DNA of 64,000 bases. Source: Amphritea opalescens. GTDB lineage: Bacteria > Pseudomonadota > Gammaproteobacteria > Pseudomonadales > Balneatricaceae. Position numbers and translations under genes: made by a program. Below are positions 16,389 through 26,442 of the stretch, in pieces. The stretch is from assembly GCF_003957515.1 (NCBI RefSeq), contig NZ_RQXW01000013.1:1-64000 (forward strand), written 5' to 3'. The notes beneath the pieces were generated by a model. It ran no database searches. It saw only the letters and a list, made by a program, of their open reading frames with translations, and was not told the DNA's origin. Position 1 is the stretch's first letter. Every line of letters begins with the position of its first letter.

Positions 16389-18542
16389 TTATTTAATAAA
16401 CAGCATTTCGCGGTATTTAGGCAGAGGCCATAGGCTATCATCAACCAGCATTTCCAGTTGGTCCGCAGCGCCACGTACTTTAAGCATTAGGCTACAAACC
16501 TCTGTTGCCAAGAACTGCATATGGGCTTCAGTCGAAGCAAACTCTTCTGTTGCCAGAGCTGCGCTGAGTTCTTCAACGGCAGCCATCATCGCATTAGCGG
16601 CATCAGCTACTTTTTCTGCAGGAGAGAAGGTTAGCGTCACACCGGTCGCTGCGATATTCGACAAGTAGTTAATGGCTGCTGGGTAGATGATGGTGGTTGC
16701 CATTTCAACAACCAGTTTCGCTTCTACCTCAATGGAGAGAACATATTGCTCGGCATATACTTCAAAGCGGCTGGCTAGTTCTGCTGGAGTGAAGACACCA
16801 GTATTAGCGAACAGATCGATCACTTCCTGAGTTTTAAAGGCAGGCAGTGCATCCGCAGTGGTTGGTATGTTTTTCAGACCACGCTCTTCAACCGCTGCTG
16901 TATGCCATTCAGAAGAATAACCGTCGCCACCAAAGACAACATTACCATGCTCTTCCATCAGCTCTTGCAGCACAGTGAAGACTGCTGCTGTTTTGTCGCC
17001 GTTAGCTGCTAGTGCTGTTTCGAGTTTCGCAGCAATCCACTCAAGTGAATCAGCCAGCATCGTATTCATCGCGACCAATGGGCCAGAGACCGATTGAGAT
17101 GAACCGACTGCACGGAATTCAAAACGGTTACCGGTAAAGGCAAACGGAGAAGTACGGTTACGGTCGCCCGGATCACGATCGAACTTCAGAATCTGTGACA
17201 GACCAATATCCATCTGTCCACCGGTTGTTGGCACATGAAGCTCACCGGTTCTGATGTTATCAAATACTTTTTCCAGTTGATCACCCAGGTAAACAGAGAG
17301 GATAGCTGGAGGCGCTTCATTAGCACCTAAGCGATGGTCGTTGGCGGCAGAAGCGATAACGGCTCGCAATAGTGACCCATATTTGTGCACGCCGCGAATT
17401 ACCGCACCACAAAAGAGCAGGAAGTTTAGGTTTTCGTTTGGCGTGTTGCCTGGATCGAGCAGATTACCCTGGGTAGCATTGCCTACAGACCAGTTAACAT
17501 GCTTGCCTGAGCCATTAATGCCGGCAAATGGTTTCTCATGTAATAGGCAGACAAAGCCATGGCGTTTAGCGGTATTTTTCAGCAATGTCATCAATAATTG
17601 CTGGTGATCAGAGGCTACATTGGCTGCTTCGAAGTAAGGTGCGATCTCAAATTGGCCTGGAGCTACCTCATTATGGTGCGTTTTCGCCGGAATTCCCAGA
17701 CAATAGAGTCTATCTTCCAGATCTTGCATGAAAACCTGCACGCGTTCAGGTATTGCACCAAAATAGTGATCGTCAAATTCTTGACCTTTAGCAGGAGAGG
17801 CACCAAACAGTGTTCTGCCAGCTAGCAGTAGGTCGGGACGAGCGTTGGCGAATTTTTCATCAATCAGGAAGTATTCCTGTTCTGCACCACAGCTTGAGTT
17901 GAGGGTAGCGATCTCAGTTTCGCCCATCAACGCCAACACTTTTTGTGCTGCGCTATCCATGGCCGCATTTGAGCGTAGCAGTGGGATTTTCTTATCCAAG
18001 GCTTCGCCGGTCCAAGACATAAAGACACTTGGGATCATCAATACAGCGCCGTTAGCGGTATGCATGATATAGGCTGGGCTGGTTGGATCCCATGCGGTAT
18101 AACCGCGGGCAGCATTGGTCATTCGCAGGCTGCCGTTCGGGAAAGATGAACCATCAGGCTCGCCTTTGATCAGCAAACTGCCGGTAAATTCTGTGATTGC
18201 GGTGCCATCAGCGTTGGTAACGACAAAGCCGTCATGCTTCTCTGCGGTGGCATTGGTCATGGGATAGAAGATATGCGAGAAGAACTTAGCACCTTTAGCC
18301 ATGGCCCAGTCTTTCATTGCTGCTGCGACAACATCGGCGACAGCTAGTTCTAATTCGGAACCGGTTTGTACTGTTTCTTTAATAGCTTTAAAAGCAGATT
18401 TTGAAAGCGATTCTTCCATCTGTTGCAGACCAAACACATCAGACGCCCAGATCTCTTTCAGTGGGGCTGTCATAGTGGTGGTGTATGGTGCAGCATTGGT
18501 GATCTCTTTAACTGCACTCAAACGCGATTCATTTCTGCTCAT
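16389..18542 (-). CDS. glnN: Glutamine synthetase type III
   Basis: A 717-residue ATP-dependent enzyme making glutamine from glutamate and ammonia. The length and layout are those of GSIII (about 720 residues) and not of the ~470-residue GSI. Segments seen are the GSIII N-terminal domain (VFGLQQMEESLSKSAFKAI), SCGAEQEYFLIDE, NEVAPGQFEIAP and INGSGKHVNWS (ATP and glutamate site). The ATG has GGGGA seven bases upstream. It is monocistronic. GSIII is best known from Bacteroides and cyanobacteria and is patchy in gammaproteobacteria, so transfer or a second GS is possible. Type I glnA would lie elsewhere. Confidence 0.93.
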   Translation of the reverse strand: MSRNESRLSAVKEITNAAPYTTTMTAPLKEIWASDVFGLQQMEESLSKSAFKAIKETVQTGSELELAVADVVAAAMKDWAMAKGAKFFSHIFYPMTNATAEKHDGFVVTNADGTAITEFTGSLLIKGEPDGSSFPNGSLRMTNAARGYTAWDPTSPAYIMHTANGAVLMIPSVFMSWTGEALDKKIPLLRSNAAMDSAAQKVLALMGETEIATLNSSCGAEQEYFLIDEKFANARPDLLLAGRTLFGASPAKGQEFDDHYFGAIPERVQVFMQDLEDRLYCLGIPAKTHHNEVAPGQFEIAPYFEAANVASDHQQLLMTLLKNTAKRHGFVCLLHEKPFAGINGSGKHVNWSVGNATQGNLLDPGNTPNENLNFLLFCGAVIRGVHKYGSLLRAVIASAANDHRLGANEAPPAILSVYLGDQLEKVFDNIRTGELHVPTTGGQMDIGLSQILKFDRDPGDRNRTSPFAFTGNRFEFRAVGSSQSVSGPLVAMNTMLADSLEWIAAKLETALAANGDKTAAVFTVLQELMEEHGNVVFGGDGYSSEWHTAAVEERGLKNIPTTADALPAFKTQEVIDLFANTGVFTPAELASRFEVYAEQYVLSIEVEAKLVVEMATTIIYPAAINYLSNIAATGVTLTFSPAEKVADAANAMMAAVEELSAALATEEFASTEAHMQFLATEVCSLMLKVRGAADQLEMLVDDSLWPLPKYREMLFIK

Positions 18543-18796
18543 TTTTTTCCCCTGTATCCAAATTTTTCCAGTGGATTATCGTTGGTATGGGTTTCTGCAA
18601 CCCGGATATTTAATCGTGAATAACTTATATGTATTTATCTAAGCAATAATCGAACCAATCTAGTGTTTTGCGTCGATCTGCATGATGAAAAAGGCGTTAA
18701 AGGTAAGATGAAGCGTTAGGTGTGTATGCAAATTTGGCGACTGATCGAAAGGGCAGGACAACGGTGTTAGCGATATCCTGCCTATTAGAGTGAATA

Positions 18797-20521
18797 TTAA
18801 GCGGTGCTGGCATTGATGCGTGGATCGCGCTTGAAGCTGACTGTGGCAATCTCCTCCGCCTGAAAGCTTTGTATGGTTAAACTACCCGCGTCAATTTTTA
18901 GGTTGCCCGCCTCGAGTGGTTTAACTGTTTGTTGTAAATAGTCACTCAAGCTGGTGGTATCACAAGGGCCAATAATAATGCCGTAGGATCTGAAGATATC
19001 CTCAAGGGTGGAAGTGCCTTTAAGCAGTAGTTCTTCGTTCGGAAGATCGGTCGCTAGGCTCGGCGCAACGGTGGAGAAAATACAATCCACAAAGGGCCGC
19101 AAGCCGGGTTTCAGTACAATAAACAGATGATCGTCTGTTTGCAGCTTGCTGGAGCCTCGCGGTGGAAACACGTTGCTCCCTCTGGTGATCATGGCCACCA
19201 CAGCGCCCTCGGGTAGGGCCAGTTGGGAGATGGTCAGGCCGAGCACCTTAGAGTTCTCCCCCAGTGTATACCTGACGATTTCGGTATCGATATTGGCCAG
19301 TGCGGCGATTTCCAGTGTCGCCGATGGGGTGGCGGGTGGCGGTTCAATCAGCTTTAGTTTGCGAGCCATCCAAGGGAGTGTTGAGCCCTGTAGTGTGGCT
19401 GAGATCAAGACCACGAAAAATACTACATTGAAAAGCAGATCTGCTTGAGGCAAACCAAAGATAAGTGGGAATATCGCCAGAATAATGGGTACAGAGCCTC
19501 GCAGTCCAACCCAGGAGACCAGTCCTATTTCGCGTTTATTAAATCCAAAGAAAGAGAGTAACGGCACAACGGCGAGCGGGCGGGCAACAAAGATCAAGAC
19601 TAAGGCGATCAACAACCCTTCGCGCCATACGTGAATCAGCGATGTCGGGGTTACAAGTAGTCCTAGCATGACAAACATGCCAATTTGGCTCAGCCAGGCT
19701 AAACCATCATGAAATAGAAAGGTTGCCCGTTGATAAACAAAGCGGCCATTACCAATAATTACACCGGTGATAAATACCGAGAAGAAACCACTGCCGCCGA
19801 GTGTTGCTGAAAGGCCGAAGGAGAGTAATCCACAGGCGGAAACCATTACCGGATAGAGGCCGGGTGCCTGCAATGAAATACGGTTAAATAGTTTGACGGC
19901 GGGGTAGCCGATAGCTAAGCCAATAATGCTGCCCACGCCCATCTGTTGGACAAATAAGATCAGCAGTTCAGTGCCCGGCATCGCATTGGTGGTGACCATT
20001 TGTAGCAAGCCGATGGTGAGGAATATTGCCATCGGGTCGTTGGATGCACTTTCTATTTCGAGGGTTGATTTGAGCCGAGGGCTGAGGTGGATGCCGGCGT
20101 TACGTAAAATGGTGAATACCGCGGCGGCATCGGTTGAGCCAACGATCGCCCCCAATAGAAAACCGACCGGCAGTGATAGATCTAAAATGTAGGCGGCGGC
20201 CAATCCCGTAATGCCTGCGGTGATCGCCACGCCGAGGGTGGCCAGTGCGCTAGCGGGTTTCCAAACCAGTTTGATCGACGATAGCGAGGTTTGTAAGCCA
20301 CCGTCAAATAGAATAATGGCCAGCGCTATGGTGCCCAGTGCATGCGCGGTATCCACATCATCGAATTGAATTCTGCCAATGCCATCTTCACCCGCCAGCA
20401 TGCCGATGCCGAGAAATATAACCAGCACCGGTAAGCCGATCCGAGGGGACAACTTGCTGGTGATAACACCGGCAAACAGCAGTACCGCGGCAATAAGGAT
20501 CTGATGGTCAATGGGAAACAT
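18797..20521 (-). CDS. nhaP2: K+/H+ antiporter, CPA1 family, with TrkA-C domain
   Basis: A 574-residue inner-membrane antiporter similar to NhaP2/CvrA. Residues 1-390 hold about twelve membrane helices including IVGSTDAAAVFTILRNAGI and the ESASNDPMAIFLTIG motif, whose Asp is part of the ion site. Residues ~400-490 form a regulatory TrkA-C (RCK-C) domain and the rest a CorC-HlyC-like tail. Such proteins expel K+ in exchange for H+, often at high K+. The ATG has AAGGA six bases upstream. Exact cation specificity is not certain from sequence. Confidence 0.88.
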   Translation of the reverse strand: MFPIDHQILIAAVLLFAGVITSKLSPRIGLPVLVIFLGIGMLAGEDGIGRIQFDDVDTAHALGTIALAIILFDGGLQTSLSSIKLVWKPASALATLGVAITAGITGLAAAYILDLSLPVGFLLGAIVGSTDAAAVFTILRNAGIHLSPRLKSTLEIESASNDPMAIFLTIGLLQMVTTNAMPGTELLILFVQQMGVGSIIGLAIGYPAVKLFNRISLQAPGLYPVMVSACGLLSFGLSATLGGSGFFSVFITGVIIGNGRFVYQRATFLFHDGLAWLSQIGMFVMLGLLVTPTSLIHVWREGLLIALVLIFVARPLAVVPLLSFFGFNKREIGLVSWVGLRGSVPIILAIFPLIFGLPQADLLFNVVFFVVLISATLQGSTLPWMARKLKLIEPPPATPSATLEIAALANIDTEIVRYTLGENSKVLGLTISQLALPEGAVVAMITRGSNVFPPRGSSKLQTDDHLFIVLKPGLRPFVDCIFSTVAPSLATDLPNEELLLKGTSTLEDIFRSYGIIIGPCDTTSLSDYLQQTVKPLEAGNLKIDAGSLTIQSFQAEEIATVSFKRDPRINASTA

Positions 20522-20908
20522 GAAGCGTCCTTTCGTAAAAGTGGCAAAAAATATCGGCGAGCCGTTAAAAATCTGCTGACTGTATTGCTATCTGTTAGTC
20601 CGTTAAAACCGTTGGGTGTTCAACGTGCAAGCCTTAGCGTTCGGCTGTACGATTTTATATATGGGCGATTGACGGATTAACCAATCCATCTGATGAACTG
20701 TTTTCAATTTAACGTTATACCGCTTGAGAGGCGGTTGTGCTATCGGTGCTATGCGCAGTGTTTTTTCTAGTGCTATTTTCAGTGCTCTTTTGTTTGTCGG
20801 TGTTTTTGGGGCTGGCGTAGCGATAAACAACATAGCGATAAACAAAGAGTTCCGTTACTGCGTTGTGCTGGAGCTTTTTGTATTCCCTGAATCGCTTGGC
20901 TGTCAGTC
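20522..20908. other. Intergenic region without a recognised gene
   Basis: 387 bases between two minus-strand genes. Short ORFs on both strands lack ribosome sites and family features. A 13-base direct repeat TAGCGATAAACAA occurs at 20818-20830 and 20833-20845. No terminator hairpin with a T tail was seen for ybfF. Confidence 0.6.
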
Positions 20909-21670
20909 TTACTTCATTAAATAGTGTAAAACCAATTTAGTAAAGATGGCTGCTTTCTCTGCATGGGGCCAATGGCCTGATCCTTGGATCATGCGATAGT
21001 CGGCTTGCGGAAAGAGTGACAGTATCTGGTCGCGGTATGCGGGGGTAATGTAGTCGGAGTTTTCGCCTTTGATAAATAACACCGGTTTATCGAATGCGGG
21101 GCCGGTCGGGGCTTTGCTGATCTCATCATAGCAAGCTTCCAACGTTGGGATATTCATGCGCCAAGCAAACTGTTTTGCATCGTTGCGGTAGAGATTGGTT
21201 AGCAGAAACTGCCGCACCGCTAGTTCAGGGATATGCTGGCTGAGTTGCTGATCGGCTTCGCGGCGGGAGCTTAGGTTCTCCAGATCGACGGCATTGAGCC
21301 CGGCGAAAACATCGCTGTGATGGTTCGGGTATTGCACGGGAGCTATATCGACAATAATCAGTTTATCGACCCGCTCCGGGTTATTCATCGCGAGCTGCAT
21401 CGCCACCTTGCCGCCCATGGAATGACCGAGGATATGGGCGCTGTTTAATCCCTGTTGATCCATCAGCTCGATAATGTCATCGGCCATCTCTTGGTAGCTG
21501 TTGGTCTCTGTATGGGGGGAGCGGCCGTGGTTACGTAGGTCAACGGCATAGACGGTGAAATGTTCCGCCAGCGCTTTGGTCTGTGCGTTCCAATTCTGCA
21601 GGGTGCCAAACAGGCCGTGGATAATGATTAGCGGTGCTCCGCTACCGGTGATCTGCAGATTCAGTTGCAT
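20909..21670 (-). CDS. ybfF: Alpha/beta-hydrolase esterase, YbfF family
   Basis: A 253-residue serine esterase. It has HGLFGTLQNW for the oxyanion region, the elbow GHSMGG with Ser84, and GSGHWPHAEK near the C terminus with the catalytic His. YbfF enzymes hydrolyse acyl-CoA and short esters; the physiological substrate is not settled. The ATG at 21670 has GGAG six bases upstream; the ATG at 21682 overlaps that GGAG and is rejected. The gene follows fklB and its terminator. Confidence 0.88.
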   Translation of the reverse strand: MQLNLQITGSGAPLIIIHGLFGTLQNWNAQTKALAEHFTVYAVDLRNHGRSPHTETNSYQEMADDIIELMDQQGLNSAHILGHSMGGKVAMQLAMNNPERVDKLIIVDIAPVQYPNHHSDVFAGLNAVDLENLSSRREADQQLSQHIPELAVRQFLLTNLYRNDAKQFAWRMNIPTLEACYDEISKAPTGPAFDKPVLFIKGENSDYITPAYRDQILSLFPQADYRMIQGSGHWPHAEKAAIFTKLVLHYLMK

Positions 21671-21681
21671 TATTTTCTCCA

Positions 21682-21715
21682 TAAAAAAAGACCGGGGCGT
21701 ATGCGGCCGGTCTTT
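21682..21715 (-). terminator. Terminator of fklB
   Basis: AAAGACCGG/CCGGTCTTT is a 9-bp stem whose minus-strand reading runs into seven T. It lies between fklB and ybfF. Confidence 0.8.
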
Positions 21716-21739
21716 ATTAGATCAGATGTGAGTGCTCAA

Positions 21740-22366
21740 TTACAGGATTTCTAACAGCTCAACATCAAAGACCAGAGTTGCGTACGGAGGGATGCCGCCG
21801 GGAGAACCCTGTGCGCCGTATGCCAATTGATAAGGAACCGTTAGACGCCATTTGGCACCTTTAGTCATCAGTTGTAGTGCTTCAGTCCAGCCAGCGATAA
21901 CGCCGCCGACAGGGAATTCAGCTGGCTGACCGCGCTCGTAAGAGCTATCAAATACTTTACCGTCGATGAAAGTACCGTGGTAGTGAGTACGAACAGTTGA
22001 TTCAGCGGTAGGGCTTGCGCCACCTTCTTCACCAGCTGTGATGATTTCGTACTGCAGGCCTGAATCGGTCACGAAGATCTCTTCACGCAGTGCATTTTTT
22101 TGCAGATACTGTTCGCCTTCAGCAGCGGCTTCTTTCGCCTGCTCTTCAGCTTTAGCCTGCATAGTGGCTTGAATCTCGTTAAAGGCAGCCTGAATTTTAT
22201 CGCCTTCGATGCTCAGTGCTTCACCGGCAAATGCTTCTTTGATACCCGCAATCACGGCATTCAGTTCTACGCCGTCGAAGCTTTGGGTTGCGATGTGATC
22301 GCCCATCTGACGGCCGATACCGTAGCTAGCGATCTGTTCAGTTGTTTCAAATTTAATTTCAGACAT
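21740..22366 (-). CDS. fklB: FKBP-type peptidyl-prolyl cis-trans isomerase (FKBP22)
   Basis: A 208-residue folding helper. The N-terminal ~100 residues are the dimerising helical domain of the FkpA/Mip/FklB group (IASYGIGRQMGDHIATQ). The C-terminal ~100 are the FKBP domain with RTHYHGTFIDGKVFDSSYERGQPAEFP, PVGGVIAGWTEALQLM, LAYGAQGSPGGIPPYATL and a VFDVELLEIL end. There is no signal peptide, so it should be cytoplasmic, unlike FkpA or Mip. It has its own terminator. Confidence 0.95.
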   Translation of the reverse strand: MSEIKFETTEQIASYGIGRQMGDHIATQSFDGVELNAVIAGIKEAFAGEALSIEGDKIQAAFNEIQATMQAKAEEQAKEAAAEGEQYLQKNALREEIFVTDSGLQYEIITAGEEGGASPTAESTVRTHYHGTFIDGKVFDSSYERGQPAEFPVGGVIAGWTEALQLMTKGAKWRLTVPYQLAYGAQGSPGGIPPYATLVFDVELLEIL

Positions 22367-22462
22367 GAGTACTCTGTCGGTTCGGTTTTAAAGAACGGCG
22401 AAGACTAGCATATTCGCCCGCTTATAGCTTGCTTAGCTGCCCCTCGATTACAGGGGGGAAGC

Positions 22463-23293
22463 TTATTGTTTTACGAACAGTAGTGGATCAACCCGGGTGT
22501 TGTTGAGGCTAACACTCCAGTGCAGGTGAGGGCCGGTCACGCGGCCGGTTTTACCAATCTTGCCGATGTTGTCGCCGGTGTTCAGTTGATCGCCGACCTT
22601 AACGTCGATTTTGCTCATATGGCAGTACATGGTGGTCAGACCGTAACCATGATCAACAATCACCGTATTGCCGTTGAAGAAATACTCACCGACGGCGACA
22701 ACTTTGCCGGGCGATGGCGCACTGATAGGGCCACCCTGTCCTCCAGCAATATCGAGGCCGCTGTGGGGGTTGCGAGGTTGGTCATTAAAAAAACGCTTTA
22801 GGCCAAATGGGCTACTGAAACGACCGGTAGCGGGCAGGTTGAATTGGGCAGTAGATATGGCGGGTGTGCTCCAAGATTTAAACGCAGCAACCATCTCATC
22901 TTTTTCTCTTTTATAGCGCGCGAGGTCTTGGGTGTTGGGGTTTACATGACGCTTATTGGTGATGGTCAGGCGTTGTTCTTTATAGGCTTTATCTTGAATC
23001 TTGAAAGGGTAGCGTTTGCCATCGGCTTTCATTAACTGTTCTTGGCTGGGTTTGGCTGAGAGCGGGATACCAATCACAGCGAGCCAAGTAGCCTGTTCAG
23101 CATAGGGCGTGGTTTGGGCAGGAATAACCATCACACGGTTGCCGCGATACCATGCGGAGGGCGCGGCTTTGGTGTCTAGGCCGCTGAGCGGGATAAGGGC
23201 GACGCCTCCCGGCACTCGAGACTCGGTAGGCAGGTCGATCGCTGCGGCTGAAAAACTGATCAATAGGGCAAACATAAAACTGACGAAGCGCAT
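22463..23293 (-). CDS. Periplasmic M23-family zinc peptidase (LytM domain)
   Basis: A 276-residue exported protein with a signal peptide (hydrophobic residues 5-18, cut near FSAAA). The LytM domain is at ~160-272, with His177 and Asp181 in HSGLDIA and His256/His258 in HLHW as zinc and catalytic residues. Such enzymes cut peptide cross-links in murein or activate amidases; all key residues are present, so it should be active. It starts nine bases after xseA, has AAGGA upstream, and is probably co-transcribed with xseA, an arrangement also known in pseudomonads. Confidence 0.9.
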   Translation of the reverse strand: MRFVSFMFALLISFSAAAIDLPTESRVPGGVALIPLSGLDTKAAPSAWYRGNRVMVIPAQTTPYAEQATWLAVIGIPLSAKPSQEQLMKADGKRYPFKIQDKAYKEQRLTITNKRHVNPNTQDLARYKREKDEMVAAFKSWSTPAISTAQFNLPATGRFSSPFGLKRFFNDQPRNPHSGLDIAGGQGGPISAPSPGKVVAVGEYFFNGNTVIVDHGYGLTTMYCHMSKIDVKVGDQLNTGDNIGKIGKTGRVTGPHLHWSVSLNNTRVDPLLFVKQ

Positions 23294-23302
23294 AGGGCGT
23301 CC

Positions 23303-24673
23303 TTATTCCTTAATAACCTGAGTGACTTTGCTGATAAAACGACCGTTGGCGAGACGGGTTTCAACGGTGTTATCCATTGCTATATGGTCGATATCCTGTA
23401 TGACTTTACCGGTTTCATCCTGAACAATGGCATAGCCCCGATCGAGGGTGGCTAAGGGGCTGACACTGTTCAACGTAGCGGCTAAACCGGATAGCTTGAG
23501 TTGGTTCTGTTTGAGTAAACCTTGCATCAACGTGGTGAGTCGATGTTGCAACTCATCCTTACGTTGTTGTCCAGCGGTGATGCGGGGCTGGGGAGAGCAG
23601 CGTTGGTAGCGTTGTTGCCATTGGTTGAACTGCTGCTTCTGCCGCTCCACGTTAAGTCTGACCGCGCGTTGCATTCGGAGTTCCAGATCATCGAGTTTCT
23701 GGGCCTGCTCTTTGAGTTTATCACCGGGGTGGCGCAAGCGGGCACGTGTCCACTGGAGCTTCTGTTGATGCTGGCGGTGATTGCGCTGCCAAGCCTGCAT
23801 GAGTCGTTGCTGTATCTGCTGTAGCCTGAGCAATATCTGCTGCTGGTCTGGGCTAATGAGTTCAGCCGCTGCAGAGGGTGTGGCTGCCCGCAGGTCGGCG
23901 ACAAAGTCGGCAATCGAAACGTCGACTTCATGGCCGACGGCGCTAATAATGGGAATCTGGCTATGAAAGATGCTGTGCGCCACGATCTCTTCATTAAAGG
24001 GCCATAGATCTTCTAGCGAGCCACCGCCTCGACCGACGATCAATACATCGCAGCGGCCATCCTCATTGGCGAGCTCAATCGCCTTGACGATCTGAGCGGC
24101 GGCGTCATTACCCTGTACGGCGGTTGGAAAGAGGGTAACCGGCAGCGAGGGAAAGCGTCGTTTTAACACCGTCAGGATATCGTGTACCGCCGCCCCAGTG
24201 GGAGAGGTGATCACCCCGAGATGCTGTGGGTGAGTGGGTATCGGTTTTTTAAAGGCGGTGTCGAACAAGCCCTGCTGTTGCAGCTTCTGTTTCAGTGCTT
24301 CGTAGGCTTGTTGCAGTGAGCCAACACCGCTTTCCTCCATATAGTCACAGATCAGTTGATAGTCGCCACGGCCGGGATACAGACTGACTTTGGCCCGGAC
24401 GACCACCTTGTCGCCGTTTTTGGCTTTATATTTGAGATACTGATTGCGGTTGCGAAACATCGCGCAGCGTACTTGGGCATCTCGGTCTTTTAGGGTGAAG
24501 TACCAATGACCTGAGCTGGCTTTGACGACGTTCGACAGTTCGCCTTCGACATGAATGGTCAGGAACGAACTCTCGAGCAGAGATTTCACCTGACGGTTCA
24601 GTTCGGTAACGCTGAGCGCCTGTGGTGCGGCGATCTGGCGGGATAGATTGGGGGTGTGTGAGTACGATTGCAT
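23303..24673 (-). CDS. xseA: Exodeoxyribonuclease VII large subunit
   Basis: A 456-residue subunit of ExoVII, which degrades single-stranded DNA with XseB. The N-terminal OB fold spans ~10-110 ([38 protein letters not shown]). The catalytic domain includes [15 protein letters not shown] and the [19 protein letters not shown] segment, followed by a long coiled coil at ~280-400. Upstream in-frame ATGs at 24787 and 24682 would add residues that reach toward the guaB promoter; the ATG at 24673 (MQSYSHTPN) is the likeliest, though its ribosome site is weak. Divergent from guaB. Confidence 0.92.
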   Translation of the reverse strand: MQSYSHTPNLSRQIAAPQALSVTELNRQVKSLLESSFLTIHVEGELSNVVKASSGHWYFTLKDRDAQVRCAMFRNRNQYLKYKAKNGDKVVVRAKVSLYPGRGDYQLICDYMEESGVGSLQQAYEALKQKLQQQGLFDTAFKKPIPTHPQHLGVITSPTGAAVHDILTVLKRRFPSLPVTLFPTAVQGNDAAAQIVKAIELANEDGRCDVLIVGRGGGSLEDLWPFNEEIVAHSIFHSQIPIISAVGHEVDVSIADFVADLRAATPSAAAELISPDQQQILLRLQQIQQRLMQAWQRNHRQHQQKLQWTRARLRHPGDKLKEQAQKLDDLELRMQRAVRLNVERQKQQFNQWQQRYQRCSPQPRITAGQQRKDELQHRLTTLMQGLLKQNQLKLSGLAATLNSVSPLATLDRGYAIVQDETGKVIQDIDHIAMDNTVETRLANGRFISKVTQVIKE

Positions 24674-24769
24674 AGTGCGCATCTTAAACCAACCGAACAT
24701 CAGTTTGTAATGACTGTTTGGCAGAATTGATAAAATGGATAAAAATGGTTGGGAATGGCTGTATTTTGA

Positions 24770-24798
24770 TTGTCGGACGTGCGACAAAAGGCTATAAT
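24770..24798 (+). promoter_or_regulatory. guaB promoter with embedded palindrome
   Basis: TTGTCG at 24770-24775 and TATAAT at 24793-24798 are 17 bases apart and 42 bases before the guaB ATG. A perfect palindrome TTGTCG-N6-CGACAA (24770-24787) covers the -35 box and spacer. It does not match the E. coli PurR box. Confidence 0.7.
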
Positions 24799-24839
24799 CC
24801 CGCGTCTTATTTTTTTAGACACTACAGGCAATCTCACTC

Positions 24840-26309
24840 ATGTTGCGAATCGCTGAAGAAGCCCTCACTTTTGATGATGTTCTACTGGTTCCCGGTTACT
24901 CCGAGGTTCTGCCTAAAGACGTTTCGTTGACGACACGCCTGACTAAAGGCATCAAGCTGAACGTTCCCCTTGTCTCTGCTGCAATGGATACTGTTACCGA
25001 ATCTGGCCTAGCGATTGCGATGGCACAGGAAGGTGGCATCGGTATCATTCATAAAAACTTAACGATCGAACAGCAAGCTGCCGAAGTGCGTCGGGTTAAG
25101 AAGTATGAAGCCGGTGTTGTTAGTGATCCAGTCACCTGTAGTCCTGATATGACCGTTGGCGAGCTAAATGCACTCTCTGCTCGGCTTGGTTTTTCCGGTT
25201 TCCCTGTGATTGATAAAGGTGAGCTAGTCGGTATTGTGACTGGCCGTGATGCCCGTTTCGAAAAGAAACTGGATGCGTCTGTTGCCTCTATCATGACTAC
25301 TAAAGATCGTTTGGTAACGGTGCTGGAAGGCGCTGATCCAGATGATGTGCGTAACTTACTGCGCAAACATCGCATTGAAAAAATTCTGGTTGTCGACGAG
25401 GCCTTTGGCCTACGCGGTATGATGACCGTTAAAGATATGAACAAAGCACTGACCCACCCAAATGCGGCTAAAGATGGCGACGGTTGTTTGATCGTCGGTG
25501 CGGCAGTGGGTACGGGTCCAGAGACCGAAGATCGTGTTGATGCCTTGGTTAAAGCCGGTGTGGATGTGATTATCGTTGATACTGCCCACGGTCATTCAAG
25601 AGGCGTTATTGATCGTGTTGCTTGGGTGAAGAAAACCTATCCTGACGTTCAGGTGATTGGCGGTAACATCGCCACAGCTGATGCGGCCATTGCACTGGCT
25701 GAAGCCGGTGCCGATGGTGTCAAAGTCGGTATTGGCCCAGGTTCTATCTGTACTACTCGTATCGTTGCTGGTGTCGGTGTGCCACAGATTACCGCGGTAG
25801 CAAATGTTGCCGAAGCATTGAAAGCCTATGATATTCCTTGTATCGCCGATGGTGGTGTACGCTTCTCCGGCGACCTATCGAAAGCGATCGTGGCGGGCGC
25901 ATCAGCAGTGATGATCGGTTCTATGTTGGCCGGTACAGATGAAGCGCCGGGTGCTGTTGAGCTGTATCAAGGACGGGCATATAAGTCTTATCGTGGTATG
26001 GGTTCGATTGGTGCGATGGCACAGAGCTCTGGCTCTTCTGACCGCTACTTCCAAGACGCTTCGCAAGGTGCTGAGAAATTAGTGCCCGAAGGTATTGAAG
26101 GTCGCGTTGCCTGTAAAGGGCCGATGGGTGGTGTTGTGCATCAGCTAATCGGTGGCCTGCGCTCTTCGATGGGTTACACTGGCAGCCCTGATATTTTGGC
26201 AATGCGTACTATTCCACAGTTTGTGCGTATCACCAGTGCTGGGATGGCGGAAAGCCACGTACACGATGTCAGCATTACGAAAGAAGCGCCGAACTATCGC
26301 GTTGGATAA
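24840..26309 (+). CDS. guaB: Inosine-5'-monophosphate dehydrogenase
   Basis: A 489-residue NAD-dependent enzyme turning IMP into XMP, the committed step of GMP synthesis. The catalytic Cys304 is in [18 protein letters not shown]. Two CBS domains (~95-205) interrupt the TIM barrel, and [20 protein letters not shown] is the flap loop. It is followed by guaA after a hairpin with a T tail, so the two genes may be partly uncoupled. Divergent from xseA, as in many gammaproteobacteria. Confidence 0.98.
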   Translation: MLRIAEEALTFDDVLLVPGYSEVLPKDVSLTTRLTKGIKLNVPLVSAAMDTVTESGLAIAMAQEGGIGIIHKNLTIEQQAAEVRRVKKYEAGVVSDPVTCSPDMTVGELNALSARLGFSGFPVIDKGELVGIVTGRDARFEKKLDASVASIMTTKDRLVTVLEGADPDDVRNLLRKHRIEKILVVDEAFGLRGMMTVKDMNKALTHPNAAKDGDGCLIVGAAVGTGPETEDRVDALVKAGVDVIIVDTAHGHSRGVIDRVAWVKKTYPDVQVIGGNIATADAAIALAEAGADGVKVGIGPGSICTTRIVAGVGVPQITAVANVAEALKAYDIPCIADGGVRFSGDLSKAIVAGASAVMIGSMLAGTDEAPGAVELYQGRAYKSYRGMGSIGAMAQSSGSSDRYFQDASQGAEKLVPEGIEGRVACKGPMGGVVHQLIGGLRSSMGYTGSPDILAMRTIPQFVRITSAGMAESHVHDVSITKEAPNYRVG

Positions 26310-26333
26310 TCCTTTTTACATGACTAAAACAGG

Positions 26334-26371
26334 TGGGATGGCTTCGGCCCTCCCACTTTTTCTTTTTTAAC
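26334..26371 (+). terminator. Terminator-like hairpin between guaB and guaA
   Basis: GTGGGATGGC and GCCCTCCCAC pair with one mismatch around TTCG, followed by a T-rich tail. It could end guaB mRNA or lower guaA read-through. Confidence 0.75.
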
Positions 26372-26442
26372 ACGCGGCTAAAACAGCCAATCGCCGAGGT
26401 TAACCTGAAGCAGGTACCGGCGATGATTTCGGAGTCATCGAA

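Noticed and set aside
20818-20845. 13-base direct repeat
   Set aside because: A single tandem pair in AT-rich DNA; no function suggested.
20724-20924. 66-residue hydrophobic ORF
   Set aside because: No ribosome site and it runs into ybfF; the hydrophobic stretch is not enough.
23522-23994. Two opposing ORFs of 100-155 residues inside xseA
   Set aside because: Shadows caused by the coding bias of xseA.
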